In this document: one piece after another, positions 16,796 through 24,057 of the stretch
Numbering within the stretch: the stretch's first letter is position 1
Layout of the letters: each line of letters starts with the position of its first letter
Source of the DNA: Myxococcota bacterium
GTDB taxonomy: Bacteria > Myxococcota_C > UBA6777
NCBI GenBank assembly: GCA_023150835.1
Contig: JAKLKB010000053.1
Location: forward strand, 1 to 41,767
Length of the DNA stretch: 41,767 nt
Direction of reading: 5' to 3'
Position numbers and translations under genes: made by a program
Notes under the pieces: model-generated
Told to the model about the DNA's origin: nothing
The model's database searches: none
The model's input: only the letters and a program-made list of their open reading frames with translations

Positions 16796-18160
16796 TTAGA
16801 TGGTCATGGAAAAGATCTGCGTCTCGGGTTGTTTGCGCCACAGACGCAGATCAAAGGCCATGCAGATATTGCGCACAAACGCCCGTCCTTCGGTCGTCAC
16901 ACGCAATCCATCGGGCAAGATCTCGACCAGTCCATCGGCGGCCAGTTCCTGCAAACGCTCCAGCACTTGTGGTAGATCGACAAAGCGCTGCGAAGCCTCC
17001 GACCAACGGGTCTCCCAGTGACACATCACATCCAAGATATGCTGACGGATCAGCAGATCTTCGTTGTCCAACAAATGCCCCCGAAACACGGGAAGTTCCC
17101 CAGCCTCTAGCCGCTCTCGATACGCTTCGAGCGTTTTCTCGTTTTGTGCAAAAGCCCCCCACGCATCGCCGATCGCGGACACCCCCAACCCCACAAGCAA
17201 CGTCGTTTTGGAAGATGTGTAGCCCATAAAGTTCCGATGCAGGCGACCTTCTCGCGCAGCCTTTGCCATATCGTCCGAAGGTAGGGCAAAGTGATCCATC
17301 CCGATCTCGTTGTAGCCCAAAGATTCCAACCTCTGCTTGCCATGCTCGTACAAAGCCCGCTTTTGCGCATCTTTGGGCAGATCTTCTTCCGAATATCCCC
17401 GCTGCCCAACGCCTTTTACCCAAGGCACGTGCGCATAACTGTAAAAGGCGATCCGATCAGGACGCAATCTCCCCGTCTGTTCGATGGTTGCCGTCATGCT
17501 CTCCAACGTCTGAAACGGCAAACCATACACCAAGTCGTGACTCACCGAAGTATACCCGATATCCCGCGCCCACAGCGTCACGCGCTCCACATGCTCACGC
17601 GGTTGGATACGGTTGATCGTCTTTTGCACCTTCTCATCGTAATCTTGCACACCAAAGCTCACACGCCGAAATCCCAGATCATACAGCGTTTGCAGATGCT
17701 CTCGCGTGGTGTTGTTTGGATGCCCTTCCACGCTAAAGTGAACTTCTTCGCAAAGCTCCGATCCTGCAAAGATCCCTTCAAGCATCCAACGCAGATGGGC
17801 AGGAGAAAAAAACGTCGGCGTCCCCCCGCCCAAGTGGATCTCTCGGATACGCGGCCTTCGTGGAAACAAAGACCGATACATCTCCCACTCCCGCAAGATC
17901 AATTGTAGATAAGGCTCTTCCACATCATGATTGCGGGTAATCCGACGATTGCAGCCGCAAAAAGTACACAAACTCTCGCAAAAAGGCAGATGGATATAAA
18001 GGCTGATCCCTTCGTTCTCGTTGCTCTGCTCAAACGCTTGCCACACCGCTGCTTTCCAGCGCGGTATTTGGAAGCTCTCCGTGTCCCAATACGGAACGGT
18101 CGGATAACTCGTATAACGCGGCCCTGCTACATTGTACTTCTGGATCAATTCGCTCTGCAT
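16796..18160 (-). CDS. hemN: Oxygen-independent coproporphyrinogen III oxidase
   Basis: 454 aa, nearly the length of E. coli HemN. This radical-SAM enzyme decarboxylates coproporphyrinogen III to protoporphyrinogen IX without oxygen in haem synthesis, in the cytoplasm. YNVAGPRYTSYPTVP near the N-terminus is the hallmark HemN start. The cluster motif is CESLCTFCGC: Cys61, Cys65 and Cys68 bind the 4Fe-4S cluster and Cys70 is the extra conserved Cys. GGGTPTF is the SAM-binding glycine motif. The C-terminal HemN domain (GMDHFALPSDDMAKA, GYTSSKTTLLVGLG) is intact, so this is a true HemN rather than HemW. It lies 96 bases downstream of an unknown gene on the same strand. Confidence 0.95.
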   Translation of the reverse strand: MQSELIQKYNVAGPRYTSYPTVPYWDTESFQIPRWKAAVWQAFEQSNENEGISLYIHLPFCESLCTFCGCNRRITRNHDVEEPYLQLILREWEMYRSLFPRRPRIREIHLGGGTPTFFSPAHLRWMLEGIFAGSELCEEVHFSVEGHPNNTTREHLQTLYDLGFRRVSFGVQDYDEKVQKTINRIQPREHVERVTLWARDIGYTSVSHDLVYGLPFQTLESMTATIEQTGRLRPDRIAFYSYAHVPWVKGVGQRGYSEEDLPKDAQKRALYEHGKQRLESLGYNEIGMDHFALPSDDMAKAAREGRLHRNFMGYTSSKTTLLVGLGVSAIGDAWGAFAQNEKTLEAYRERLEAGELPVFRGHLLDNEDLLIRQHILDVMCHWETRWSEASQRFVDLPQVLERLQELAADGLVEILPDGLRVTTEGRAFVRNICMAFDLRLWRKQPETQIFSMTI

Positions 18161-18256
18161 TCGCCCTGTTCTCCGTCTTTGCGCGCTCTACCGATCATCT
18201 CGCGCTTTTTGCTCCTTCCCCATACCACACAACCTCCCCCCACAAAAGGACGGATT

Positions 18257-18871
18257 TCACTCGTAGATCTGTCCGCACATCAAAAAGTCTTCAAAGTCTT
18301 CCCAAGTAATCGAAGACAGCGCCACAATGGGTTGTTCGATATCTTGTGGATCGACCGTCGCGATCTCGCCCGACTCTTCCATGACAGACACAGGCCCGGG
18401 CACCAAGACGCGCCCTGTGCTGTCGCCTTGTTGCCAGCCACCAAACGACCCCGCCATCGCGCATTCAAGATAAGCAAAGATATCAAAGTTGTACCAATGC
18501 GCCCCTCGCGGCGCGCTCATCCCAAAGTACCGATCTTCCTTTGCCAACAAGCCCGCTTCTTCCATCTCGCGCAGATCCACAATCTGACGGATCAATGTCG
18601 CCCGCCAGCCGCGATAATCGTCGCCTTCTTCTGCGCGCTGATCGTATCGCTCACGCCACGCCTCTTCAAACGGGGCGGCCTCTCCACCAAGCGCCCCGCT
18701 TAGCATCGACCACAACGCCTCGACAGAAAGCCGCTCTTCCTGTGCATAGCCTTGGGAGATCCCCAACAATGCGCGAAGATACTCTTCTAAAGAACGTGTC
18801 AGGCCCTTGTATTCGGAACGCAACCGCCCGATCGCAAGATACAGATCGCGGTTGGTTTGCAACGTCACCAT
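18257..18871 (-). CDS. Hypothetical 204-aa protein upstream of hemN
   Basis: I do not recognise it. The ATG at 18871 has AAGGAG seven bases upstream. It is acidic, soluble and without signal peptide. The first 130 residues are mostly helical (NRDLYLAIGRLRSEYKGLTR, then EEYLRALLGISQGYAQEERL), with FEEAWRERYDQR and a Trp-containing helix; the C-terminal part has an aromatic stretch (GAHWYNFDIFAYLECAM) and an acidic end. It precedes hemN by 96 bases on the same strand and may be co-transcribed, but nothing links it to haem. Confidence 0.75.
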   Translation of the reverse strand: MVTLQTNRDLYLAIGRLRSEYKGLTRSLEEYLRALLGISQGYAQEERLSVEALWSMLSGALGGEAAPFEEAWRERYDQRAEEGDDYRGWRATLIRQIVDLREMEEAGLLAKEDRYFGMSAPRGAHWYNFDIFAYLECAMAGSFGGWQQGDSTGRVLVPGPVSVMEESGEIATVDPQDIEQPIVALSSITWEDFEDFLMCGQIYE

Positions 18872-19007
18872 CGGAGACTCCTTGTGCTACACCGTGTTTT
18901 GGGAAAATGAGCGCTCTAGCTCAAGATCCACTCACGCAGCATCTTGCCGATGCACGACAATCACACAACCCCCCCTCTCCTGCTTTGTTGCATTTGCTCG
19001 CTTTTGC

Positions 19008-19036
19008 TTGACATTTTGCGATACACGCCGCAAATG
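19008..19036 (+). promoter_or_regulatory. Possible sigma-70 promoter, good -35 only
   Basis: TTGACA at 19008-19013 is a perfect -35, but the hexamer 16-17 bases on (GCAAAT/CAAATG) is a poor -10. It would transcribe the saccharopine-dehydrogenase-family gene with a leader of about 125 bases. The rest of the 293-bp divergent gap shows nothing else. Confidence 0.3.
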
Positions 19037-19164
19037 CGTCACCACAAGCATCGCAGAACGACAAACCAAGCACCGCAACCAAAGACAAAGCATCTCACCA
19101 CCAGCACCAACGCGCTGCCACACAATGAGCTTTCTTCACCCTTTCCACCGCAAAGGAATTTTGC

Positions 19165-20418
19165 ATGACCGCAGAACGCAAGTACGACGTGATCTTATGG
19201 GGAGCCACCGGTTTTACGGGGCAACTCGTGGCCTCTTATCTCGCTCGCCAGTACGGGACGGACGGCACCCGACTTCGTTGGGCGATGGCGGGACGAAACC
19301 AACAAAAACTCACGCAAGTCCGAGACAGCTTGTTGCCGACTCCCTCGGAAAGTGCGCAGATTCCTCTCTTACAAGGGGATAGCGACGATCTCGACAGCCT
19401 CAAAGCCCTCGCCAAACAAACGCGAGTGATCTGCACCACCGTCGGACCTTACGCAAAATACGGCGAAAAACTGGTTGCGGCTTGCGTTGAAGAAGGTACG
19501 CATTATTGCGATCTAACGGGCGAACCACAGTTTATTCGCCGCATGATCGACGCCCACCACGACCAAGCCCAAGCCAACAAAGTCCGCATCACGCATTGTT
19601 GCGGATTTGATTCGATCCCTTCGGATATCGGAACCCTGTTGGTACAAGAAGAGATGCACAAGCGCCACAACACTTACTGCGAAGAAGTCAAATACTACGC
19701 TGGCCCTTCTTCGGGAGGCTTTAGCGGCGGCACGATCGCAAGCATGATGGTGTTACTCGAAGAAGCCAAAGACAAAAAAGTGCGGCGCATCCTCGGTGAC
19801 CCCTACGGTCTTAACCCCAAAGATTCCCCACGTGGACCCGATGGTTCCGATCAAATGAACGTGCGGTGGGACGCTGATCTCCAGCGATGGACCGCTCCGT
19901 TTGTGATGGCCAGTATCAACACCCGCATCGTCCGACGAACCAACGCCTTGCTCGGTTTCAAATACGGCCAAGATTTCCGATACAGCGAGGTGATGAGTCT
20001 GCCCAAGGGATGGCGCGGCTGGTGGATGGGCCAAACCGTCTCCCTCGGAATGCTCGGATTTACCGCTGTCTCCTCGATCAAGCCCCTGCGAAAACTTCTC
20101 CAAGCCACGATCCTCCCCGCCCCGGGACAAGGCCCCTCCCCCGAAGCCCAAGAAAAAGGCTACTTCACCACCTATCTGCTCGGAAAAGCCAAAGAACACC
20201 GACTCTACGGATTTATTCGTGGAGAACGCGACCCCGGCTACGGAAGCACCGCCATCATGCTTGCAGAGTCCGCCATCTGCCTCGCCAAAGATCAAGCCAA
20301 ACTCCCCCAACAATACGGCATCCTCACCCCTGCCACCGCCATGGGACACCCGCTGATCGAACGCTTGCGCGCCGCTGGCTTCACCCTCGAAGTCAATGAA
20401 TCCTTCCGCGCACGTTAA
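19165..20418 (+). CDS. Saccharopine dehydrogenase-family NAD(P)-binding protein (trans-acting enoyl reductase-like)
   Basis: 417 aa, ATG with AAAGGAA upstream. The N-terminal Rossmann motif GATGFTG (residues about 13-19), AGRN, TTVGPYAKYG, CDLTGE and HCCGFDSIPSD are the signature of the saccharopine-dehydrogenase-like family that includes mycobacterial trans-acting enoyl reductases and eukaryotic SCCPDH. A hydrophobic stretch (WWMGQTVSLGMLGFTAVSSI) in the second half is typical of the membrane-associated members. The likely role is lipid or polyketide reduction rather than lysine metabolism; this is family knowledge, not proof. The stop TAA at 20416-20418 abuts a repeat element whose other copies begin TAATACGA, so the stop may come from the insertion. 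Confidence 0.85.
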   Translation: MTAERKYDVILWGATGFTGQLVASYLARQYGTDGTRLRWAMAGRNQQKLTQVRDSLLPTPSESAQIPLLQGDSDDLDSLKALAKQTRVICTTVGPYAKYGEKLVAACVEEGTHYCDLTGEPQFIRRMIDAHHDQAQANKVRITHCCGFDSIPSDIGTLLVQEEMHKRHNTYCEEVKYYAGPSSGGFSGGTIASMMVLLEEAKDKKVRRILGDPYGLNPKDSPRGPDGSDQMNVRWDADLQRWTAPFVMASINTRIVRRTNALLGFKYGQDFRYSEVMSLPKGWRGWWMGQTVSLGMLGFTAVSSIKPLRKLLQATILPAPGQGPSPEAQEKGYFTTYLLGKAKEHRLYGFIRGERDPGYGSTAIMLAESAICLAKDQAKLPQQYGILTPATAMGHPLIERLRAAGFTLEVNESFRAR

Positions 20419-20611
20419 GACGAAATCCGCCCGTTGTGTGATCGTAAGGCAGCCCCCTGTGGCTGCCCAAGAATCGGGCGTCTACGAATGATGCTTTGTG
20501 TACTCATACGAAATCTGCCCGTTGTGTGATCGTAAGGCAGCCCCCTGTGGCTGCCCAAGAATCGGGCGTCTACGTACTGTCCTTTGTGTACACACCACTC
20601 GGATATCGTAT
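20419..20611 (+). repeat. MITE-like elements, tandem copy B
   Basis: Two units in a row. The first begins GACGAAATCCG at 20419, directly after a stop codon; the second begins ATACGAAATCTG at 20506 and ends CGGATATCGTAT at 20600-20611. Each has the GGCAGCC...GGCTGCC hairpin followed by CAAGAATCGGGCGTCTACG, which is almost identical between units. Confidence 0.75.
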
Positions 20612-20626
20612 CACTCGGATATCTGT

Positions 20627-20672
20627 AAAAGCACAAAAGCCCCGATACATCAAGTGTACCGAGGCTTTTGTG
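20627..20672 (-). terminator. ssrA: Intrinsic terminator of the tmRNA gene
   Basis: On the minus strand CACAAAAGCCTCGGTAC and GTATCGGGGCTTTTGTG pair around CACTTGAT with a G-U pair or two, and the transcript continues into TTTT at 20627-20630. It starts six bases after the tmRNA 3' end. Confidence 0.8.
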
Positions 20673-20677
20673 TACTG

Positions 20678-21030
20678 TGGAGGTGGCGGGAATCGAACCC
20701 GCGTCCGAAGACATTCCGCAGATGGGTCTACGTGTGTAGTCATGTCCTTTAATCCTCATCCTCGGGACGCCGACGTGACAGGCTGCCGTTGGACCAGCTT
20801 CGATTTTTCTCATGTCTGGGCCTCGGAGCCAAACCCAAACACCAGCCCGCTAATGTGACATCTCTCTTGGTTCGCAGACATCACCAAGAAAAACGCTAAC
20901 TGTTCTTAGGCAGCTAGAGCAAGTTCAACGTTGTCGTTGGCACTTGAAAGTTTTCGGGTTGTTACAGGGCCACCCGATCCCTGACACGCACCATGTGCCT
21001 CCTGATCCCCGTCGAAACCTGAACACCCCC
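20678..21030 (-). ncRNA. ssrA: Transfer-messenger RNA (tmRNA)
   Basis: 353 nt, single-chain type. The 5' end GGGGGTG (21030-21024) pairs with CACCTCC near the 3' end (20685-20679) as a 7-bp acceptor stem, with the G3-U70 wobble that alanyl-tRNA synthetase reads; the discriminator A is 20678 and CCA is not encoded. GTTTCGACGGGG near the 5' end and GGGTTCGATTCCC near the 3' end are the conserved D-like and T-arm elements. The tag frame runs 20941-20906 and encodes ANDNVELALAA followed by TAA, with the usual charged start and ALAA-type degradation end. tmRNA with SmpB rescues stalled ribosomes and tags the product for proteolysis. Confidence 0.95.
20906..20941 (-). other. tmRNA proteolysis-tag reading frame
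   Basis: Resume codon GCC at 20941-20939, then 10 codons and TAA, giving ANDNVELALAA (plus Ala from the charged tmRNA). The closely spaced hydrophobic ALAA end is the ClpXP/ClpAP degron. Confidence 0.9.
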
Positions 21031-21324
21031 ATACGAGGGCAGCTTCGAGGACGGCTGCATCATGTAAACGGCTTCGAGACGCGCTTTCTGACAAAAAAGT
21101 TCATCTCCCCACCGCCAAGACGCACAAAGCATAAAGCCTTTCTCAAAGAGCGCAAGTTTTTTCTTTCGACACACCGCGCCAAAAAGAACCCCTCGCAGCC
21201 GATCGCCCCCGTCATATCCGCACAAATCGTTCTAAAGCGTTCCAACTCCCCGTACCCTCGGCTCATATAGACTTCAAACGTTCCAATCCACCGCTCTCTC
21301 CGCACAGGCTGTTCTTCATCTTTC

Positions 21325-22182
21325 CTAAAGCCCTGTCATCTCCGCACTGATCGACCACAACCGCTCTTGTTGTGTTCGATCATAAGAGATCTTTGAGGTG
21401 CGGCGGGCTTTTTTGTCCATAAAGTATTGTCCTGTGACGCCTTTGACTTCGGGAGAGATCGCAAGATAGACCGAAGTGGCGGCTCCTTTGCTGTTGTTGC
21501 GAGCAAACAGTTTTTGGGCCAGTTTTAAGACAGGCACAAAAAAACTCCGCACGTTGTGGCCAAAGCCCGTATCCACAAAACCCGGGTGCAGGGCGTTCAC
21601 GCAGATCCCCGTCCCTTCGAGACGACGCGCCATCTCGTAAGTGAACAAGACATTCATCAGCTTGCTTTCGCCATAGCGTCCCATCGCAGAATACGCCTTT
21701 GTCGCGTGGATATCTTCAAACGCGATCCCCTTGCGCGCAACGGCGTGCGCCCCCGAAGACACGTTGATCACCCGCGCCTCACCGTAGGTCTGGGCTGTTT
21801 GTTTCAAGCGCTCCAACAGCAGATTTGTCAACAGAAAATAGCTCAAATGGTTGAGCGCCATCGTCATCTCGTAGCCATCTACGGTCAACTTGCGCTCTTC
21901 GTAGATCGCCCCTGCGTTGTTCAGCAGCACGTCCAGCCGATCATAGCGCGCTAAAAAGGTCTCTGCGAGTCGGCGAATCTCCGACATCACGGACAGATCG
22001 GCCAGAATCGAATCTACCCGCGAATGCCCACAAACCGCTTGAATCTCTTTGACCGTAGCCTCGGTCTTTTCCGCACTTCTCCCCACCAACACCACCGTTG
22101 CACCAGCTTTGGCGATCTCCGTCGCGGCTTGCTTTCCGATGCCGTTGGTGGCCCCTGTAACAAGGACAACTTTCCCTTCCAT
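21325..22182 (-). CDS. Short-chain dehydrogenase/reductase (retinol-dehydrogenase-like)
   Basis: 285 aa. The ATG at 22182 has AGGAG six bases upstream. Classical SDR: TGATNGIG (9-16) binds the nicotinamide cofactor, NNAG at 88-91, and the tetrad Asn111, Ser142, Tyr170 and Lys174 (YGESK) is complete. Arg35 just after the second strand (VLVGRS) suggests NADP(H). The LSYFLLTNLLLERL segment and the long C-terminal part fit the retinol dehydrogenase / WW-domain oxidoreductase-like subgroup, used on lipophilic alcohols or ketones. It lies 42 bases after the COG0523 GTPase on the same strand, so they may share a transcript. Substrate unknown. Confidence 0.9.
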   Translation of the reverse strand: MEGKVVLVTGATNGIGKQAATEIAKAGATVVLVGRSAEKTEATVKEIQAVCGHSRVDSILADLSVMSEIRRLAETFLARYDRLDVLLNNAGAIYEERKLTVDGYEMTMALNHLSYFLLTNLLLERLKQTAQTYGEARVINVSSGAHAVARKGIAFEDIHATKAYSAMGRYGESKLMNVLFTYEMARRLEGTGICVNALHPGFVDTGFGHNVRSFFVPVLKLAQKLFARNNSKGAATSVYLAISPEVKGVTGQYFMDKKARRTSKISYDRTQQERLWSISAEMTGL

Positions 22183-22224
22183 GCACGCTCCTGTTTGTTT
22201 TGTTCTCTCGGTGCTGCCTTCGAC

Positions 22225-23682
22225 TTACTTGGTGGGGACTTCGAGATACTGGCGATCTTCGAGCTTGACGCGGCGCTTGAATTCCTTGGGAGTCATCAAG
22301 CAGGTCTCCAAAGCCCGACGCAACGCAGCCTCATCCAGATTGATCCCGATCATCACGATCTCTTGGCGGCGATCTCCATAAGGGGCTTTCCAGATCTTCT
22401 TGACGCCATCGGGCATCTCGCTGAGTTTGACCTCGCCTTGATGCAAGCGTGTGGCCCACCAAGGCCCCACAAATGAACAAGACGACGCATCACCCGCCAC
22501 CGACACAAAGCCGACCATATCGCCATAATCCCAGATCCAAGCAAACCCCTTGGCACGCAAAAGCCCGGGAAATGGCTTCTCCCAAAATCGCCCAAATCGC
22601 GCCGTGTCAAAAGGCAACCGCGCCTCGTACACAAACGACCGTAGTCCGTACTTTTTCTGATACGAAGGGACGTGATCGTGGGTGGGATCGTCGCACGTTG
22701 GATCGCCGCAATGCTGATGTCCGTGTTCGTGCGAATGCCCGTGTTCATGGGTATGATCATGATCGTGTTCACAGGCATGATCATGATCGTGTTCACAGGC
22801 ATGATCATGATCGTGTTCACAGGCATGATCATGTTCATGCTCGTGCGAATGCTCGTGTTCATGGGCATGATCATGTTCGTGGTGAGCCTCGGCATGGGCG
22901 TGTTCGGTGGCGGGTTCTTCTTGATGTTCGGCGTGATCTTCGAGGATCTTGATCCAAGTCGCCCCATCCAAGGTCTTTTCAGGATGAAATCGGCGTGTCA
23001 ACAAGATCTTCTTGGGATCGACGATCGAATGATTCGTACGGATCATCTCGGCGTGTTGATTGAGCGTGCGGATCATCGCTTCGAGGCGACCGAGTTCTTC
23101 CACTGACAGCAGATCCGATTTGTTGAGCAAGATCACATCTGCGCACTCGACTTGTTCGACCAGTAACTCAAACAGCGGTCGTTGGTTGGTTTCGAGCGGG
23201 GGCTGTTGACCCGCTTGAATTCGATCCCAATGGCCCAAGAAAAACTTGGAATCCACCACCGTGACCAGCGTATCCACCCGTACGATCTCCGCCAGCCGCT
23301 TCCCTTGGGCGTTTGGCTTGTAAAAGCTTTGCACCACGGCCAACGGCTCTGCGACGCCTGTGCATTCCACCAACATCGCATCATACGCCCCTTCACTGGC
23401 GAGTTTTGAAACCGTCTCCGCAAGATCGTCTTGAATCGAACAACACACGCAACCGTCGCTTAACTCGACCACTTGACCGGGAGGAAGCTGCGTTTGTTGC
23501 GAGCCTTCGCGGATCAACGAGGCGTCGATATTGATCTCGCCCATATCGTTCACCACGATCGCCACCCGCGTCCCATCCAGATTCTTCAACAAGTGATTGA
23601 CCAGCGTCGTTTTTCCCGCCCCCAAAAATCCCGAAAAGATCGTGACCGCAGGGCGCTTGTCTAACAAAATCGAATCGTTCAT
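22225..23682 (-). CDS. COG0523 (CobW/ZigA-type) metallochaperone GTPase with His-rich loop
   Basis: 485 aa from the ATG at 23682 (GGGGAG upstream); a longer start at 23793 adds a poor N-terminus. G-domain motifs: Walker A GFLGAGKTT (18-26), the diagnostic CxCC as GCVCC (Cys78, Cys80, Cys81), ECTGVAEP, and NKSD for guanine. A loop of about 65 residues (258-322) is almost all His, Asp and Glu with a few Cys (HDHDHACE x3) and precedes a CobW C-terminal domain (LRSFVYEARLPFD, WWATRLHQGE). COG0523 proteins deliver Zn, Co or Fe to client enzymes; His-rich inserts of this kind favour zinc. No Zur-like palindrome was recognised upstream. It probably acts in the cytoplasm. Confidence 0.9.
   Translation of the reverse strand: MNDSILLDKRPAVTIFSGFLGAGKTTLVNHLLKNLDGTRVAIVVNDMGEINIDASLIREGSQQTQLPPGQVVELSDGCVCCSIQDDLAETVSKLASEGAYDAMLVECTGVAEPLAVVQSFYKPNAQGKRLAEIVRVDTLVTVVDSKFFLGHWDRIQAGQQPPLETNQRPLFELLVEQVECADVILLNKSDLLSVEELGRLEAMIRTLNQHAEMIRTNHSIVDPKKILLTRRFHPEKTLDGATWIKILEDHAEHQEEPATEHAHAEAHHEHDHAHEHEHSHEHEHDHACEHDHDHACEHDHDHACEHDHDHTHEHGHSHEHGHQHCGDPTCDDPTHDHVPSYQKKYGLRSFVYEARLPFDTARFGRFWEKPFPGLLRAKGFAWIWDYGDMVGFVSVAGDASSCSFVGPWWATRLHQGEVKLSEMPDGVKKIWKAPYGDRRQEIVMIGINLDEAALRRALETCLMTPKEFKRRVKLEDRQYLEVPTK
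22753..22824 (-). repeat. 24-bp coding tandem repeat, 3 copies
   Basis: Three identical 24-bp units encoding HDHDHACE in the metal-binding loop of the COG0523 GTPase. Expansion changes the number of His and Cys ligands, so here repeat copy number may change metal capacity. Confidence 0.9.
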
Positions 23683-23846
23683 CGAAAAAGTCTCCCCAGA
23701 CAGAAAGCATGAGCCTCCCACAAGCCGCACCAATACGCCTCGTTTGCGCGAAAGCTCCCTCAAAAGAGGTGGCATCATAATGCCCGCCCCCACGTTCGTC
23801 TATGACCAGCTTTCGTTTTCTGTTCCTTCAACGCAGCAACGGAATG

Positions 23847-24032
23847 ATCCGAGATCCGCCGATCATCAAGACGTAGGGGCAGCTCCCTGTGCCCAACAAC
23901 AGGGCGTCTCCAGCGGATCGCACAGACTCGAAAAGATCAGCACGGACGGCGAAAGGCGGTAAAATCGCCCAACAACAGAGCGTCTCCAGCGGCTCGCACC
24001 GACCCAACGTGTACGTTACTCTCGGAGATCAT
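23847..24032 (+). repeat. Degenerate MITE-like element, copy C
   Basis: GAGATCCGCC near 23847 and CTCGGAGATCATC near 24020 resemble decayed inverted ends. Inside, GTAGGGGCAGCTCCCTGTGC and CCCAACAACAGGGCGTCTCC match the core of other copies, and the CAACA(A)CAGxGCGTCTCC block occurs twice. The 375-bp gap 23683-24057 holds nothing else. Confidence 0.6.
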
Positions 24033-24057
24033 CTACGCTGTAGATGAAACGGAGCCG

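Noticed and set aside
16796-18160. HemW (haem chaperone) instead of HemN
   Set aside because: The N-terminal YNVAGPRYTSYP block, the fourth Cys and the intact HemN C-domain favour the oxidase.
20691-20760. A tRNA gene suggested by the T-arm GGGTTCGATTCCC
   Set aside because: No anticodon arm nearby; it is the tRNA-like 3' end of tmRNA. No other tRNA was found.
22753-22824. Regular 24-bp repeats that look like a CRISPR array
   Set aside because: No spacers, in frame, encode HDHDHACE inside a GTPase. The same holds for the arrays at 771, 1479, 24961 and 27231.
22225-23682. HypB or UreG nickel GTPase
   Set aside because: His-rich, but the CxCC motif (GCVCC) and the CobW C-terminal domain identify COG0523.
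23683-23850. A Zur operator upstream of the COG0523 gene
   Set aside because: No palindrome resembling a Zur box could be recognised.
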